Origin: Peribacillus faecalis
GTDB taxonomy: Bacteria; Bacillota; Bacilli; Bacillales; DSM-1321
Length of the DNA: 64,000 nucleotides
NCBI RefSeq assembly: GCF_014712675.1
Contig: NZ_JACXSI010000069.1
Span: forward strand, 1-64,000
Direction of reading: 5' to 3'
Both the position numbers and the translations under genes were made by a program. The notes under the pieces are model-generated. The model saw nothing but the letters and a program-made list of their open reading frames with translations, searched no databases and was not told the DNA's origin. Below are positions 26,831 through 36,407 of this stretch, piece by piece. Numbering within the stretch: position 1 is the first letter of the stretch; each line of letters begins with the position of its first letter.

Positions 26831-28141
26831 ATGCCAAAACCTGTCGTTGCGATAGTAGGAAGACCAAACGTTGGTAAATCAACTATCTTTAACCGAATTG
26901 TAGGAGAACGCGTATCTATTGTTGAAGACGTGCCAGGCGTGACACGTGACCGTATCTACAGTTCAGGCGAGTGGCTTACTCATGATTTTAATATAATTGA
27001 TACAGGTGGAATTGATATCGGCGATGAGCCGTTTATTGAACAAATTCGCCAACAAGCAGAAATTGCGATTGATGAAGCGGATGTCATTATTTTTATGACA
27101 AATGGCCGCGAAGGTGTAACAGCAGCTGATGAAGAAGTTGCAAAAATACTTTATCGCTCAAAGAAACCTGTTGTATTGGCAGTTAACAAAGTCGATAATC
27201 CGGAAATGAGAGAACAAGTGTATGATTTTTATGCGCTTGGGTTTGGCGAGCCATTCCCGATCTCAGGTACACATGGCTTGGGCTTAGGAGACTTATTAGA
27301 CGAAGTAGCGAAGCATTTCCCTTCTTATAATGGTCAGGAATACGATGAAGGCATTATTAAGTTCTCATTGATTGGTAGACCGAATGTCGGAAAATCTTCA
27401 TTAGTAAACGCACTGCTTGGAGAAGACCGTGTCATTGTCAGCAATATCGAAGGTACAACTCGAGATGCGATTGACTCTCCTTATAAATATAACGGCCAAG
27501 AGTATGTCATCATCGATACAGCCGGTATGAGAAAGAAAGGAAAAGTGTATGAAAGCACCGAAAAATATAGTGTGCTTCGTGCATTGCGCGCAATTGAACG
27601 TTCCGACGTTGTCTTAGTTGTCCTGAATGCGGAAGAAGGTATCCGTGAACAGGATAAGAAGATCGCAGGATACGCTCATGAAGCAGGACGTGGTGTTATT
27701 ATCGTCGTAAACAAATGGGATGCCATTGAAAAAGATGATAAAACAATGAAAAACTTTGAACAAAATATCCGTGAACACTTCTTGTTCTTAGATTATGCTC
27801 CGATTGTTTTCTTATCGGCAAAAACGAAGAAACGTATCCATTCTGTTATGCCGATCATCGATAAAGTGAGCGAAAGTCACGCTTTACGCGTACAGACTAA
27901 TATCTTAAATGAAGTGATTATGGATGCGGTAGCAATGAATCCGACACCGACTCATAAAGGTCAACGCTTGAAAATATACTATACGACGCAAGTTGCAACG
28001 AAGCCGCCTACTTTTGTTGTGTTCGTTAATGATCCGGAATTAATGCATTTCTCTTATTCAAGATTTCTTGAGAATCGTATTCGTGATGCGTTTGATTTTG
28101 AAGGTACGCCGATAAAAATCTTCGCACGTCAAAGAAAATAA
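26831..28141 (+). CDS. der: Ribosome assembly GTPase Der (EngA)
   Basis: Der is an essential GTPase in 50S subunit maturation. The protein has 436 residues, the usual length, with two tandem G domains: GRPNVGKST near 9-17 and GRPNVGKSS near 184-192, each followed by DTxG and NKxD (NKVD, NKWD) motifs. A KH-like C-terminal domain follows. ATG 26831 is chosen since AAAGGGTGA ends 5 bases before it and the product then starts as in B. subtilis. It lies 16 bases before gpsA, a conserved pair. Confidence 0.97.
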   Translation: MPKPVVAIVGRPNVGKSTIFNRIVGERVSIVEDVPGVTRDRIYSSGEWLTHDFNIIDTGGIDIGDEPFIEQIRQQAEIAIDEADVIIFMTNGREGVTAADEEVAKILYRSKKPVVLAVNKVDNPEMREQVYDFYALGFGEPFPISGTHGLGLGDLLDEVAKHFPSYNGQEYDEGIIKFSLIGRPNVGKSSLVNALLGEDRVIVSNIEGTTRDAIDSPYKYNGQEYVIIDTAGMRKKGKVYESTEKYSVLRALRAIERSDVVLVVLNAEEGIREQDKKIAGYAHEAGRGVIIVVNKWDAIEKDDKTMKNFEQNIREHFLFLDYAPIVFLSAKTKKRIHSVMPIIDKVSESHALRVQTNILNEVIMDAVAMNPTPTHKGQRLKIYYTTQVATKPPTFVVFVNDPELMHFSYSRFLENRIRDAFDFEGTPIKIFARQRK

Positions 28142-28157
28142 GAAAGAAGTGATGAAC

Positions 28158-29201
28158 ATGGATTTGAAGAAAAAAGTAACAGTAGCCGGAGCCGGCAGCT
28201 GGGGAACTGCACTTGCCATGGTTCTAGCTGATAATGGTCATGACGTAAAACTTTGGGGAAATAATGCTGTTCAAATTGAGGAGATTAACCAAACCCATAA
28301 GAATAAGAAATACTTGCCGGGCGTTGAGCTACCGGTTAACATTGTCGGCTTTACGGATTTGGCTGAAGCACTTGAAGGCGTTGATACAGTTATACTTGCT
28401 GTGCCTACAAAGGCAATCAGAGAGGTTGTTCAAAAAATCAATAAAGATGCCAATCAGCCTGTTACAGTGGTTCATGTGAGTAAGGGAATTGAGCCTGACT
28501 CACTGTTGCGCATCTCGGAAATTATTGAGCAGGAACGTAATGAGGAAAAAATTTCGGATATCGTTGTTTTATCAGGTCCAAGCCATGCGGAAGAGGTAGT
28601 TCTGCGTCATCCTACAACCGTTACAGTTTCTTCGAAAAATATGGAGGCTGCTGCAAAAGTTCAAGATCTATTCATCAATCAAAATTTCAGAGTTTATACG
28701 AATCCGGACTTGATTGGGGTTGAGATTGGCGGTGCCTTGAAAAACATTATTGCCTTGGCAGCCGGTATTATCGACGGTCTTGGCTATGGAGATAATGCGA
28801 AAGCTGCATTGATGACAAGAGGACTTGCTGAAATTGCCAGATTAGGCACTGTTATGGGGGCGAATCCACTGACTTTTTCCGGACTGACAGGAATCGGAGA
28901 CTTAATTGTTACTTGTACAAGCGTCCATTCAAGAAACTGGCGTGCTGGAAATATGCTTGGTAAAGGCTATACACTTGAACAAGCGCTCGATGCGATGGGA
29001 ATGGTTGTTGAAGGTGTACGCACAACAAAGGCCGGCTATCAGCTTGCTGAAAAGTACAATGTAAAAATGCCGATTACGGTAGCTTTATACAAAGTACTGT
29101 TTGAACATAAAGATGTTCAGGCTGCGGTTGATTCGTTAATGTCCCGCGATAAGAAGTCTGAGATGGAAGATTTAGTGGATATTTTGCATTCCGCAAAATA
29201 A
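28158..29201 (+). CDS. gpsA: Glycerol-3-phosphate dehydrogenase [NAD(P)+]
   Basis: GpsA makes sn-glycerol-3-phosphate from dihydroxyacetone phosphate, the backbone used by PlsC for phospholipids. The 347-residue protein has the dinucleotide fold GAGSWGTA near residue 11, the catalytic lysine in [14 protein letters not shown] near 195, and the [13 protein letters not shown] block. ATG 28158 lies 5 bases after AAGAAGTGA; ATG 28152 is an alternative. A terminator follows, so der-gpsA is a unit. Confidence 0.95.
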   Translation: MDLKKKVTVAGAGSWGTALAMVLADNGHDVKLWGNNAVQIEEINQTHKNKKYLPGVELPVNIVGFTDLAEALEGVDTVILAVPTKAIREVVQKINKDANQPVTVVHVSKGIEPDSLLRISEIIEQERNEEKISDIVVLSGPSHAEEVVLRHPTTVTVSSKNMEAAAKVQDLFINQNFRVYTNPDLIGVEIGGALKNIIALAAGIIDGLGYGDNAKAALMTRGLAEIARLGTVMGANPLTFSGLTGIGDLIVTCTSVHSRNWRAGNMLGKGYTLEQALDAMGMVVEGVRTTKAGYQLAEKYNVKMPITVALYKVLFEHKDVQAAVDSLMSRDKKSEMEDLVDILHSAK

Positions 29202-29314
29202 TATCCGGAAAATCAAGATTTATAGGCAGATGAAGATGCCTTATTTCAGATTAATTCATACAATGCTATGTATAAAAAAGACTCTAAAACCTAAAATGGG
29301 AAATTTAGTCAAGG

Positions 29315-29352
29315 AACAGGAGCTGCAATTTGAGCAGACTCCTGTTTTTTTG
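29315..29352 (+). terminator. Terminator after gpsA
   Basis: AACAGGAGCTGC / GCAGACTCCTGTT (one bulge), followed by TTTTTT. Confidence 0.8.
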
Positions 29353-29372
29353 CATAAAGAAAATTCAATTTT

Positions 29373-29478
29373 TGAACGTAGCTGGCTGTCTAACCTTACA
29401 CCTGCCATGCTCCTTTTATCATTGAAGGGATTTAAGTGGTGTATCTATAAATGAAAAAAGACCGGTGACGGTTTTTTC
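29373..29478 (+). repeat. Family A repeat, internally deleted
   Basis: Left end TTTTTGAACGTAGCTGGCTGTCTAACC, then a jump from CATGC directly to the right half with the CTTTTATCATT/AATGAAAAAAG arms and the ACCGGTGACGGTTTTTT end. The inner GAAACC hairpin is missing. It fills part of the 406-base gap between gpsA and yphE. Confidence 0.75.
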
Positions 29479-29536
29479 TTATATGAAAAAGATGTGAATT
29501 TATAGAAAAATATGTCGTTTTAATGCAAGATTGTAC

Positions 29537-29542
29537 TATAAT
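29537..29542 (+). promoter_or_regulatory. Candidate -10 box for yphE-yphF
   Basis: A consensus TATAAT 65 bases before the yphE start; no convincing -35 box is seen at 17 bases. Confidence 0.4.
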
Positions 29543-29607
29543 GGATAAGTATATAAAAAAAGGAAATAACACAAAGGTATCGATAAACGTCAGAGGGAGT
29601 GAAGGAA

Positions 29608-29808
29608 ATGTCGCCAGCTTTGCAAAAAATGTGGATTTCTTTTGGAGCCATGTTGTTTATGATGATTTCATTATTATCTATCTACTTCAGCCGCTTTAAA
29701 TTGAAAAATAAGATATTGAGAATTTTAACAGCAATTGTAGCTTATACACTGATGATTTTCGCAGGAATCATTATATTTGTAGTAGTGGCGAGTGGGCCGA
29801 CAAAATGA
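29608..29808 (+). CDS. yphE: YphE, small DUF2768 membrane protein
   Basis: This 66-residue protein consists mainly of two hydrophobic helices (about 6-24 and 39-62) joined by a short basic loop. It matches B. subtilis YphE in size and location. Its function is unknown, and conservation mainly in spore formers suggests a sporulation link (inferred). ATG 29608 follows AGGGAGTG. Its stop overlaps the yphF ATG (ATGA). Confidence 0.82.
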   Translation: MSPALQKMWISFGAMLFMMISLLSIYFSRFKLKNKILRILTAIVAYTLMIFAGIIIFVVVASGPTK

Positions 29809-30524
29809 TGCAAAAGAAAAAGTTAAGCATCCTTGTGCTTTTGCTTGCTGTTTTACTCGCGGGATGTATGTATCCGCAAAGTCAAAAGGTGGAAAATACT
29901 GTTCCGAATGATATGCAATTGCAATCGGTACAAACAGCAGTCGATCAATTCAGACAAGACACAGAAGGTCTGCTCCCAATCAAAAATCAGGAAGCGGATG
30001 TGCCGTATTATCAAAAATATCCGATTGATTTTCAGAAGCTAATCGGCAAATATTTAGAAGATGCTCCCGGCAATGCTTACGAAAATGGAGGTCCTTTCCA
30101 ATATGTCCTCATTGATGTTGAAGAAAATCCTCTAGTGCGCGTATTGGACTTACGTGCCGCACAATTGATACAAGAATACAATCTGCGCCTAACTATGTAT
30201 ATGGACAGCAATCCGTACTTGCCTTTTAAAGAGCAGTTACATACGAATGTTTTCACACTCGATTATGAAGCGCTGGGCTACAATGAAGTTCCGCTTATAC
30301 AAAGCCCGTTTTCCGAAGCTCAGCTTCCGATTGTTATAGATTCCAAGGGGGATTTGTATATCGATTATACAGCTGATTTAAAAGCTTCTCTGGACGACGG
30401 AGCAATCGTAGAGCCGGGAGAGGATATTCGATACATATTAACAGAAGATTCGATATTTGTTCCAGCTTTTTCTTTGCCTTATACAACAGATGAAAACAAT
30501 ATTCCGGTTTTTATGCCAAATTAG
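29805..30524 (+). CDS. yphF: Lipoprotein YphF
   Basis: The 239-residue protein begins with a lipoprotein signal: a basic start, a hydrophobic stretch, then lipobox LLAGC with C21 or so as the lipidated cysteine. The mature part has no motif I recognise. It matches YphF of B. subtilis by position before spoIVA and by length. It is translationally coupled to yphE and followed by a terminator, so yphE-yphF form a two-gene unit. Confidence 0.85.
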   Translation: MMQKKKLSILVLLLAVLLAGCMYPQSQKVENTVPNDMQLQSVQTAVDQFRQDTEGLLPIKNQEADVPYYQKYPIDFQKLIGKYLEDAPGNAYENGGPFQYVLIDVEENPLVRVLDLRAAQLIQEYNLRLTMYMDSNPYLPFKEQLHTNVFTLDYEALGYNEVPLIQSPFSEAQLPIVIDSKGDLYIDYTADLKASLDDGAIVEPGEDIRYILTEDSIFVPAFSLPYTTDENNIPVFMPN

Positions 30525-30525
30525 G

Positions 30526-30578
30526 AATAACCTTTCTCTTACAAAATATATTTGTAAGGGAAAGGTTATTTTGTTTTT
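30526..30578 (+). terminator. Terminator after yphF
   Basis: AATAACCTTTCTCTTACAAA pairs with TTTGTAAGGGAAAGGTTATT (20 bases, G-T pairs included), followed by TTGTTTTT. Confidence 0.9.
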
Positions 30579-30723
30579 AGCCCAATATTAATTAAGTACT
30601 AACAATAATGAAAACAACATACAGTCGGTTTTAACTGTAGTGGGATGAAATATTGTTGAATCAGCACTTTGGAAACAAAAATGGGAGGTATATAACGATC
30701 AGTAAATAAATTGTATCAGTTTT

Positions 30724-30753
30724 GCATAAAGTGATAGGACAACATCATAGATA
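30724..30753 (+). promoter_or_regulatory. Candidate SigE promoter of spoIVA
   Basis: GCATAAA at 30724-30730, a 15-base spacer, CATAGATA at 30746-30753. These resemble the mother-cell SigE boxes, which direct spoIVA in B. subtilis. It is 65 bases before the GTG start. The match is partial, so the call leans on the known biology. Confidence 0.5.
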
Positions 30754-30818
30754 TATAGTGTCTATCTAACGTGTGTCGTTATTTTACCCCAAGCACTCTA
30801 ATATCGGGAGGGAATCTC

Positions 30819-32297
30819 GTGGAAAAAGTAGATATTTTTAAAGATATAGCAGAACGGACCGGCGGTGACATCTATTTAGGTGTTGTGGGAGCGGTTCGTA
30901 CTGGAAAATCAACGTTTATAAAAAAGTTCATGGAATTAGTCGTATTGCCTAATATGGATAATGAAGCAGATCGAGCGCGCGCATTAGATGAATTGCCGCA
31001 AAGTGCTGCCGGAAAAACGATCATGACGACAGAACCAAAATTTGTGCCGAATGCCGCAGCAAATATTCGAGTAGAAGAAGGCTTGGAGGTCAATATCCGC
31101 CTCGTTGATTGTGTCGGTTATACAGTGCCGGGTGCGAAAGGATATGAAGATGAAAACGGCCCACGTATGATTACGACGCCGTGGTATGAAGAAGCAATAC
31201 CATTTCATGAAGCTGCAGAAATCGGAACACGCAAGGTTATTCAAGATCATTCGACTATAGGAGTTGTTGTGACAACTGACGGAACAATCGGTGAAATCCC
31301 TCGACGTGATTATATCGAAGCGGAAGAGCGTGTTATAGAGGAACTAAAAGAAGTAGGTAAGCCGTTTATCATTGTCATTAATTCTGTGCAGCCTTTCCAT
31401 CCGGATACTGAAGCACTTCGGGAAAAACTTCAAGAGAAATATAATATCCCTACACTGGCGATGAGCGTAGAGGGAATGCGGGAATCGGATGTAATGAATG
31501 TCCTGAGAGAAGCATTATACGAGTTCCCTGTATTAGAAGTAAATGTGAACTTGCCGAGTTGGGTAATGGTTCTTCGCGAGAACCATTGGCTGAGAGAAAG
31601 TTATCAGGATGCCGTAAAAGATACAGTGAAGGATATTAAAAGATTACGTGATGTGGACCGGGTTGTCCATCAATTTAAAGATTATGAGTTTATTGATAAC
31701 GCAAGCCTTGCGGGTATGGAAATGGGCCAGGGTATAGCGGAAATTGACTTATTTGCACCCGATGAGCTATACGATCAAATTTTAAAAGAAATAGTCGGGG
31801 TTGAAATTCGAGGCAAGGATCATTTATTAGAGCTGATGCAGGATTTCTCCCATGCGAAAGCAGAGTATGATCAAATTGCGGATGCTTTGAAAATGGTGAA
31901 GCAAACCGGCTATGGAATTGCTGCCCCTTCGTTGGCCGATATGAGTCTCGATGAGCCAGAAATCATTCGTCAAGGACCTAGATTCGGTGTTCGTCTGAAG
32001 GCGGTTGCTCCATCTATTCATATGATTAAGGTTGATGTCCAATCGGAGTTTGCGCCGATTATCGGGACGGAGAAGCAAAGCGAAGAGCTCGTTCGATATT
32101 TGATGCAAGATTATGAAGATGATCCGTTGTCGATCTGGAACTCCGAGATTTTTGGTCGAAGCTTAAGCAGTCTGGTTAGAGAGGGCATTCAGGCTAAACT
32201 GTCACTAATGCCTGAAAATGCGCGATATAAGCTGAAGGAAACGCTCGAGCGCATTATTAACGAAGGATCAGGCGGTTTGATTGCGATTATATTATAA
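30819..32297 (+). CDS. spoIVA: Spore coat morphogenetic ATPase SpoIVA
   Basis: SpoIVA polymerises with ATP hydrolysis around the forespore to form the base of the spore coat. The protein has 492 residues, exactly the B. subtilis length, and is very similar throughout. The Walker A motif is GAVRTGKST near 24-32, the Walker B region LVDCVGYTVPGAKGYEDE is near 95, and the C-terminus ends GGLIAIIL. The GTG at 30819 lies 6 bases after GGGAGGG; the open frame upstream overlaps the promoter. It is proof that this organism forms endospores. Confidence 0.98.
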   Translation: MEKVDIFKDIAERTGGDIYLGVVGAVRTGKSTFIKKFMELVVLPNMDNEADRARALDELPQSAAGKTIMTTEPKFVPNAAANIRVEEGLEVNIRLVDCVGYTVPGAKGYEDENGPRMITTPWYEEAIPFHEAAEIGTRKVIQDHSTIGVVVTTDGTIGEIPRRDYIEAEERVIEELKEVGKPFIIVINSVQPFHPDTEALREKLQEKYNIPTLAMSVEGMRESDVMNVLREALYEFPVLEVNVNLPSWVMVLRENHWLRESYQDAVKDTVKDIKRLRDVDRVVHQFKDYEFIDNASLAGMEMGQGIAEIDLFAPDELYDQILKEIVGVEIRGKDHLLELMQDFSHAKAEYDQIADALKMVKQTGYGIAAPSLADMSLDEPEIIRQGPRFGVRLKAVAPSIHMIKVDVQSEFAPIIGTEKQSEELVRYLMQDYEDDPLSIWNSEIFGRSLSSLVREGIQAKLSLMPENARYKLKETLERIINEGSGGLIAIIL

Positions 32298-32516
32298 AAA
32301 CCGTTACCGGTCCTTTTGATAAGGCACACACGCAAGAATTTGCAGTCAGCCACAGATGATTACCTTCTATAATGTATTTCAAATCAAAAGGAGCCATGCG
32401 GGAGGAGTAAGATGAATCACACGAGAAACCCGCCTTTGGTTTCTTGGGGGAGGCAGCTTAGGACCAAGCATGGCAGGTATAAGGTTAGACAGTCTTTTAA
32501 GTTCAAAAAAATATAT
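32297..32516 (-). repeat. Family A repeat, full copy, minus orientation
   Basis: The terminal hairpin (ACCGTTACCGGT) abuts the spoIVA stop. Inverted repeat 2 here is CCTTTTGAT (32312-32320) against ATCAAAAGG (32383-32391), a different but still complementary pair from other copies. The inner hairpin loop AACCCGCCTTTGGTTTC and the GTATAAGGTTAGACAGTC end are intact. It probably also acts as the spoIVA terminator. Confidence 0.85.
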
Positions 32517-32536
32517 TTATCTTGTAAAAAAACGGG

Positions 32537-32582
32537 AAGAACGGAACTTTATTAAGAATAAAGTCCCGGTTCTTCTTTTTGT
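32537..32582 (+). terminator. Hairpin terminator upstream of hbs
   Basis: AAGAACGGAACTTTATT pairs with AATAAAGTCCCGGTTCTT (one bulge and a G-T pair), followed by CTTTTTG. It isolates hbs from spoIVA readthrough. Confidence 0.8.
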
Positions 32583-32736
32583 GTGCAAAGGTTTCTGATA
32601 TAATTTATTAATTACCGAATATTTCAAATTTGTTGTTTATTTAATGGTGTTAATGGGAAGGCTAAGAAAACAGTGACAGAAATTTTAAGAAAATATTTTA
32701 TTTTACTAAAAGATTACCATTATTTATTGAATACTC

Positions 32737-32765
32737 TTGATAACAAGAAACGATTGTGATAATCT
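32737..32765 (+). promoter_or_regulatory. Candidate SigA promoter of hbs
   Basis: TTGATA, 17-base spacer, TAATCT. It lies about 240 bases before the hbs start. The rest of the 420-base A/T-rich gap from 32583 to 33002 shows no gene; more than one hbs promoter is expected from B. subtilis. Confidence 0.5.
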
Positions 32766-33002
32766 ACTTACAGTAAATGAGATGAGAAACAGCCATTCTT
32801 ACGTATTTCAAGCTTTTGTACATGCTTTTTGATTTGTAGCTACTTGATTTCTTTTAATAGATAGAGTAGGATAAATAGGCTTATGCATAGCATGGGTAAA
32901 AGTTTTAAATAAAAATGATTTGAACAAACCTCATTGTACAACATGAAACAGAATGAATGAGAATGTTGAAAATGAAATTCCCTTTGGGAGGAGGTGAATG
33001 GC

Positions 33003-33275
33003 ATGAACAAAACAGAACTTATTAATGCAGTTGCAGAAGCTAGCGAGCTTTCTAAGAAAGATGCAACGAAAGCTGTTGATGCTGTTTTTGATACAATTTT
33101 AGAAGCACTTAAAAATGGTGATAAAGTACAGCTTATCGGATTCGGTAACTTCGAAGTACGTGAGCGTGCTGCTCGTAAAGGTCGTAACCCTCAAACTGGG
33201 GAAGAAATCGACATCGCTGCAAGCAAAGTGCCTGCTTTCAAACCAGGTAAAGCACTTAAAGATGCAGTTAAATAA
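33003..33275 (+). CDS. hbs: HU nucleoid protein
   Basis: HU is a small basic dimer that bends and compacts DNA; it is essential in B. subtilis. It has 90 residues, two short N-terminal helices ([17 protein letters not shown]) and the beta-arm segment with the canonical RNPQTGEEI tip. GGAGGAGGTGA lies 6 bases before ATG 33003, a very strong site that fits abundant expression. A terminator follows. Confidence 0.97.
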   Translation: MNKTELINAVAEASELSKKDATKAVDAVFDTILEALKNGDKVQLIGFGNFEVRERAARKGRNPQTGEEIDIAASKVPAFKPGKALKDAVK

Positions 33276-33302
33276 TGTTTACATATTAACTTAATATGTA
33301 TA

Positions 33303-33350
33303 AGAGGAATAATATGCTTTTGGCATGATTATTCCTCTTTTTTTTATTCA
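33303..33350 (+). terminator. Terminator after hbs
   Basis: AAGAGGAATAAT / ATTATTCCTCTT stem with an inner ATGC/GCAT step, followed by eight T. Confidence 0.9.
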
Positions 33351-33354
33351 CTAG

Positions 33355-33661
33355 GAAATTACAAAAATTCACAATGTGTATAAGTAAAAAATGTATCGAC
33401 ATCCAGCTCCAGCGCCAAGCACCTATTGCCCTTCGTCAACCTCTCTTCGATAAGTCAACACTAATGAACCGAGCTGTAAAAATCATCACTTGGCAGTCAT
33501 GATTTATACAAGATATTCGAGGAAGCTTTTCGAAGATGAAAACTGGCTGGCCGATGCAACTAGACACATCAAACACTTGCGTTCTTCATGTTTCCTTTAT
33601 CTTGATCGGCGGCCTCCAGTGCATTCGGTGCAAACCGGGGCACTTGCGCTTTTGTTCTTGG
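33355..33661 (+). repeat. Family B repeat, long copy
   Basis: It carries the family B left end (GTATCGACATCCAGCTCCAGC), the CACCTATTGCCCTTCGTCAAC block, the GGCGGCCTCCAGTGCATTCGG block and the right end GGGGCACTTGCGCTTTTGTTCT. A central stretch of about 130 bases (near 33455-33585) is not shared with the other copies. It fills the gap between hbs and folE; short open frames in it are not supported as genes. Confidence 0.8.
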
Positions 33662-33728
33662 AGAGAAGTTGTTTTCGTTTAGAGAATTTTTATAAATGTG
33701 TTAATATAAGATTGTTATAATTATGTCT

Positions 33729-33756
33729 TGTAACTTACTAGTAAAGCGTTATATTG
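33729..33756 (+). promoter_or_regulatory. Candidate SigA promoter of folE-mtrB
   Basis: TTGTAA at 33729-33734, a 16-base spacer, TATATT at 33751-33756, with the folE start 69 bases downstream. Confidence 0.5.
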
Positions 33757-33824
33757 TAAAAAAATATATTAACGATAAGATTTAATTGATAGTCTTGGCG
33801 GTCGAATTTTGGAGGGAAAATCAA

Positions 33825-34391
33825 TTGGGAAAAGTAGATCACGCTAAAATAGAGGAAGCAGTAAAAATGATTCTGGAAGCAGTAGGGGAAGATCCGACAA
33901 GAGAAGGACTGCTGGATACACCTAAGCGAGTAGCGCGTATGTATGAGGAAATTTTCTCCGGTTTGCATCAAGATCCGAAAGAGTATTTCAAAACCGTTTT
34001 CGGTGAAGATCACGAGGAACTGGTATTAGTGAAAGACATCCCGTTTTTCTCTGTTTGTGAGCACCATCTTGTGCCTTTTTACGGAGTCGCGCACGTCGCT
34101 TATATTCCGCGTAATGGTGTTGTTACGGGGTTAAGCAAATTGGCTAGAGCGGTAGAAGCCGTTTCAAAAAGACCTCAGTTGCAGGAACGGATTACGTCTA
34201 CAGTGGCCGATAGCATCTTAGAAAGTTTGGATCCGCATGGCGTCATGGTCGTTGTAGAAGCAGAGCATATGTGCATGACGATGCGAGGTGTGAAAAAACC
34301 GGGTGCGAAAACAGTCACTTCTGCTGTCCGCGGAATTTTCGCTGAAGATGCAAGATCACGCTCAGAAGTGTTATCGTTCATTAAGAGCTAA
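33825..34391 (+). CDS. folE: GTP cyclohydrolase I
   Basis: FolE (MtrA) opens GTP to dihydroneopterin triphosphate, the first step of folate synthesis. The 188-residue protein carries the zinc and catalytic blocks [10 protein letters not shown] near 75 and [11 protein letters not shown] near 146. The start is a TTG, with GGAGGG 8 bases upstream; this gives a beginning like B. subtilis MtrA. The next gene is mtrB, so the folE-mtrB pair of B. subtilis is conserved. Confidence 0.95.
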   Translation: MGKVDHAKIEEAVKMILEAVGEDPTREGLLDTPKRVARMYEEIFSGLHQDPKEYFKTVFGEDHEELVLVKDIPFFSVCEHHLVPFYGVAHVAYIPRNGVVTGLSKLARAVEAVSKRPQLQERITSTVADSILESLDPHGVMVVVEAEHMCMTMRGVKKPGAKTVTSAVRGIFAEDARSRSEVLSFIKS

Positions 34392-34407
34392 TGATTGAGG
34401 TGAAACA

Positions 34408-34632
34408 ATGAGTAAACAAGGTTCAGATTACGTAATCATTAAAGCAAAAGAGGACGGGGTCAATGTAATCGGCTTAACGAGAGGTTCGGATACCCGTTTT
34501 CACCATTCGGAGAAGCTTGACCAAGGTGAGGTAATGATCGCCCAATTCACTGAGCATACTTCCGCTATTAAAGTTCGTGGAAATGCTCAAATTTACACGC
34601 CTTTTGGTGAGGTAGAGAGTACGCGAAAATAA
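34408..34632 (+). CDS. mtrB: trp RNA-binding attenuation protein TRAP
   Basis: TRAP forms an 11-subunit ring that binds tryptophan and then GAG/UAG repeats in trp leader RNA to force termination. This copy has 74 residues and is strongly conserved. The RNA-contacting residues K37, K56 and R58 of B. subtilis correspond to K36, K55 and R57 here. The trp operon that TRAP controls in B. subtilis is absent from its usual place in this window, so the target must be elsewhere. GAGGTGA precedes the ATG. Confidence 0.95.
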   Translation: MSKQGSDYVIIKAKEDGVNVIGLTRGSDTRFHHSEKLDQGEVMIAQFTEHTSAIKVRGNAQIYTPFGEVESTRK

Positions 34633-34658
34633 GCAGGTTTATCCTGCTATTTTTGCGG
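34633..34658 (+). terminator. Weak terminator after mtrB
   Basis: GCAGG / CCTGC stem with a five-base loop, followed by TATTTTTG. Confidence 0.55.
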
Positions 34659-34679
34659 TTTAAGTTATTAGAATTTATA

Positions 34680-34688
34680 TGTTATAAT
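34680..34688 (+). promoter_or_regulatory. Candidate extended -10 promoter of hepS
   Basis: TGTTATAAT is a perfect extended -10 box; no good -35 is present. It is 85 bases before the hepS start. Confidence 0.45.
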
Positions 34689-34772
34689 AATTAGGCTTTT
34701 GTAACATTATTAATTATATGAAAATGGCAGCGTGAACCGAGGCTGCTCTGAATGAAAGTAAGGGTGATTAGT

Positions 34773-35591
34773 ATGGATAACATAAACGCATATAAAAAGC
34801 ACTTACATAATTATATTTTATCATTAGCCTCTCATCCTTATGTTCGCCGCTATTTGTCTGATCCGATTATAGATGACGATAAGCTGTATTTGCTGATTAT
34901 GTTATTGAAGGATATCGATTTATCCGACGAAGAACGTGATCAAATCATTGCAGCTACTATACTCGTGCAAATTGCGTTGGATATACATGATCATATACCC
35001 GCCTCTTCCACGATTAATGACGGAAAGTCACTTACTGAACATCAATTGACAGTATTGGCAGGAGACTACTACAGCGGGCTTTATTATTTCATTCTGTCAA
35101 AACTGGAACGTATCGATCTAATTCGCTCATTGGCGGTTGGTATTAAAGATATAAATGAACATAAAATGATTCTGCATCAGTTGCATTTTGTGGATGAAGA
35201 GGCACTGTATTCAGCCATCCGGACAATTCAATCATCTCTCGTTGTTAAAGTTGCAGAATGCTTCAAAAAGAGTCATTACCAAGAATTTATTGAGCAATAT
35301 TTATTAATTTGCGCATTAAAGCAGCAAAGAGAACAGTTCATTGCACAGGGAGATTCTTTCTTGTTCAATTCCTTATCGGGTTTAATCTTCAAAAAACAGG
35401 CTAAGGATTTAGTAGAGCGTGAAAGAAGTGAGTTGCTGTCATCGGCAGAAAAAAGAATTGTATCATTGCATTCTGCTTGTTCTCAATCTCTGCTTTCAAG
35501 CTTCAATCAAAATTCAAGCCTGTATAGAAGTTTGCAAGCGATACTTACAGAAAATGAGTTGAAAGAAAGCTCATATGCGGAAGAAGGGTAA
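34773..35591 (+). CDS. hepS: Heptaprenyl diphosphate synthase component 1
   Basis: HepS is the small, non-catalytic partner that with HepT makes the C35 side chain of menaquinone-7. The protein has 272 residues, is mostly helical, and lacks DDxxD motifs, as usual for this subunit; it matches HepS mainly by context and weaker sequence likeness ([26 protein letters not shown]). AAGGGTGA precedes ATG 34773. The order hepS-menG-hepT is the classical gerC cluster. Confidence 0.88.
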   Translation: MDNINAYKKHLHNYILSLASHPYVRRYLSDPIIDDDKLYLLIMLLKDIDLSDEERDQIIAATILVQIALDIHDHIPASSTINDGKSLTEHQLTVLAGDYYSGLYYFILSKLERIDLIRSLAVGIKDINEHKMILHQLHFVDEEALYSAIRTIQSSLVVKVAECFKKSHYQEFIEQYLLICALKQQREQFIAQGDSFLFNSLSGLIFKKQAKDLVERERSELLSSAEKRIVSLHSACSQSLLSSFNQNSSLYRSLQAILTENELKESSYAEEG

Positions 35592-35595
35592 AAGG

Positions 35596-36306
35596 ATGGA
35601 AACACCAAAAGAAAAGAAAGTGCATGCTGTCTTTGAAAACATTTCGAAAAATTATGACCATATGAATTCTGTCATCAGTTTTCAGCAGCATATAAAATGG
35701 CGCGGAAAAACAATGAAGGCGATGAATGTCCAAAAGGGAGCAAAAGCGCTTGATGTTTGTTGCGGCACAGGGGACTGGTCTATTGCAATGGCGGAAGCAG
35801 TAGGCCAAGAAGGAAGTGTAATCGGGCTTGATTTCAGTGAAAATATGCTCAAAGTCGGCAAAGAGAAAGTGGAGCATCTTGGGTTGCATAATGTTGAGCT
35901 AATTCACGGAAATGCGATGGAGCTGCCGTTTACAGATAATTCTTTTGATTATGTGACAATCGGCTTCGGATTGAGAAATGTGCCTGATTATGACCAAGTA
36001 CTTAGGGAAATGTACAGAGTTGTCAAGCCGGGCGGGCTTGTCGTTTGTCTTGAAACCTCACAGCCTACACTAATCGGCTTTAAGCAAGGCTACTTCTTTT
36101 ACTTCAAATATATTATGCCGTTATTTGGTAAAATTTTCGCAAAAAGCTACAAGGAATATGCTTGGCTGAATGAATCAGCAAGGGAATTTCCCGGAATGAA
36201 AGAGCTTGCCCGCATGTTCGAGAAAGCAGGCTTTATCAAGGTCAGCTATAAAGCGCATACCGGAGGCGTAGCGGCGACGCATTTTGGCTATAAGCCGGAG
36301 CAATAG
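35596..36306 (+). CDS. menG: Demethylmenaquinone methyltransferase MenG
   Basis: MenG (UbiE family) methylates demethylmenaquinone with S-adenosylmethionine, the last step to menaquinone. The 236-residue protein has the SAM motif [10 protein letters not shown] near residue 49, the [13 protein letters not shown] start, and the FGLRNVPDY block. ATG 35596 lies 7 bases after AAGAAGGG and only 4 bases after the hepS stop. Its product feeds the QcrABC complex encoded later in the window. Confidence 0.96.
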   Translation: METPKEKKVHAVFENISKNYDHMNSVISFQQHIKWRGKTMKAMNVQKGAKALDVCCGTGDWSIAMAEAVGQEGSVIGLDFSENMLKVGKEKVEHLGLHNVELIHGNAMELPFTDNSFDYVTIGFGLRNVPDYDQVLREMYRVVKPGGLVVCLETSQPTLIGFKQGYFFYFKYIMPLFGKIFAKSYKEYAWLNESAREFPGMKELARMFEKAGFIKVSYKAHTGGVAATHFGYKPEQ

Positions 36307-36407
36307 TTTTTGCAGACAGGGATATAGTCGTAAAGGTTTATTGTTCAATAGAATGGATAATTTAAAAGAGAACAAGTTTTTGACGATAATTAAGCTAGGT
36401 GGAATAT

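Noticed and set aside
29230-29454. 74-residue frame after gpsA
   Set aside because: It crosses the gpsA terminator and a family A repeat and has no ribosome site.
33490-33720. 76-residue frame between hbs and folE
   Set aside because: It coincides with the family B repeat, has no ribosome site and no conserved protein.
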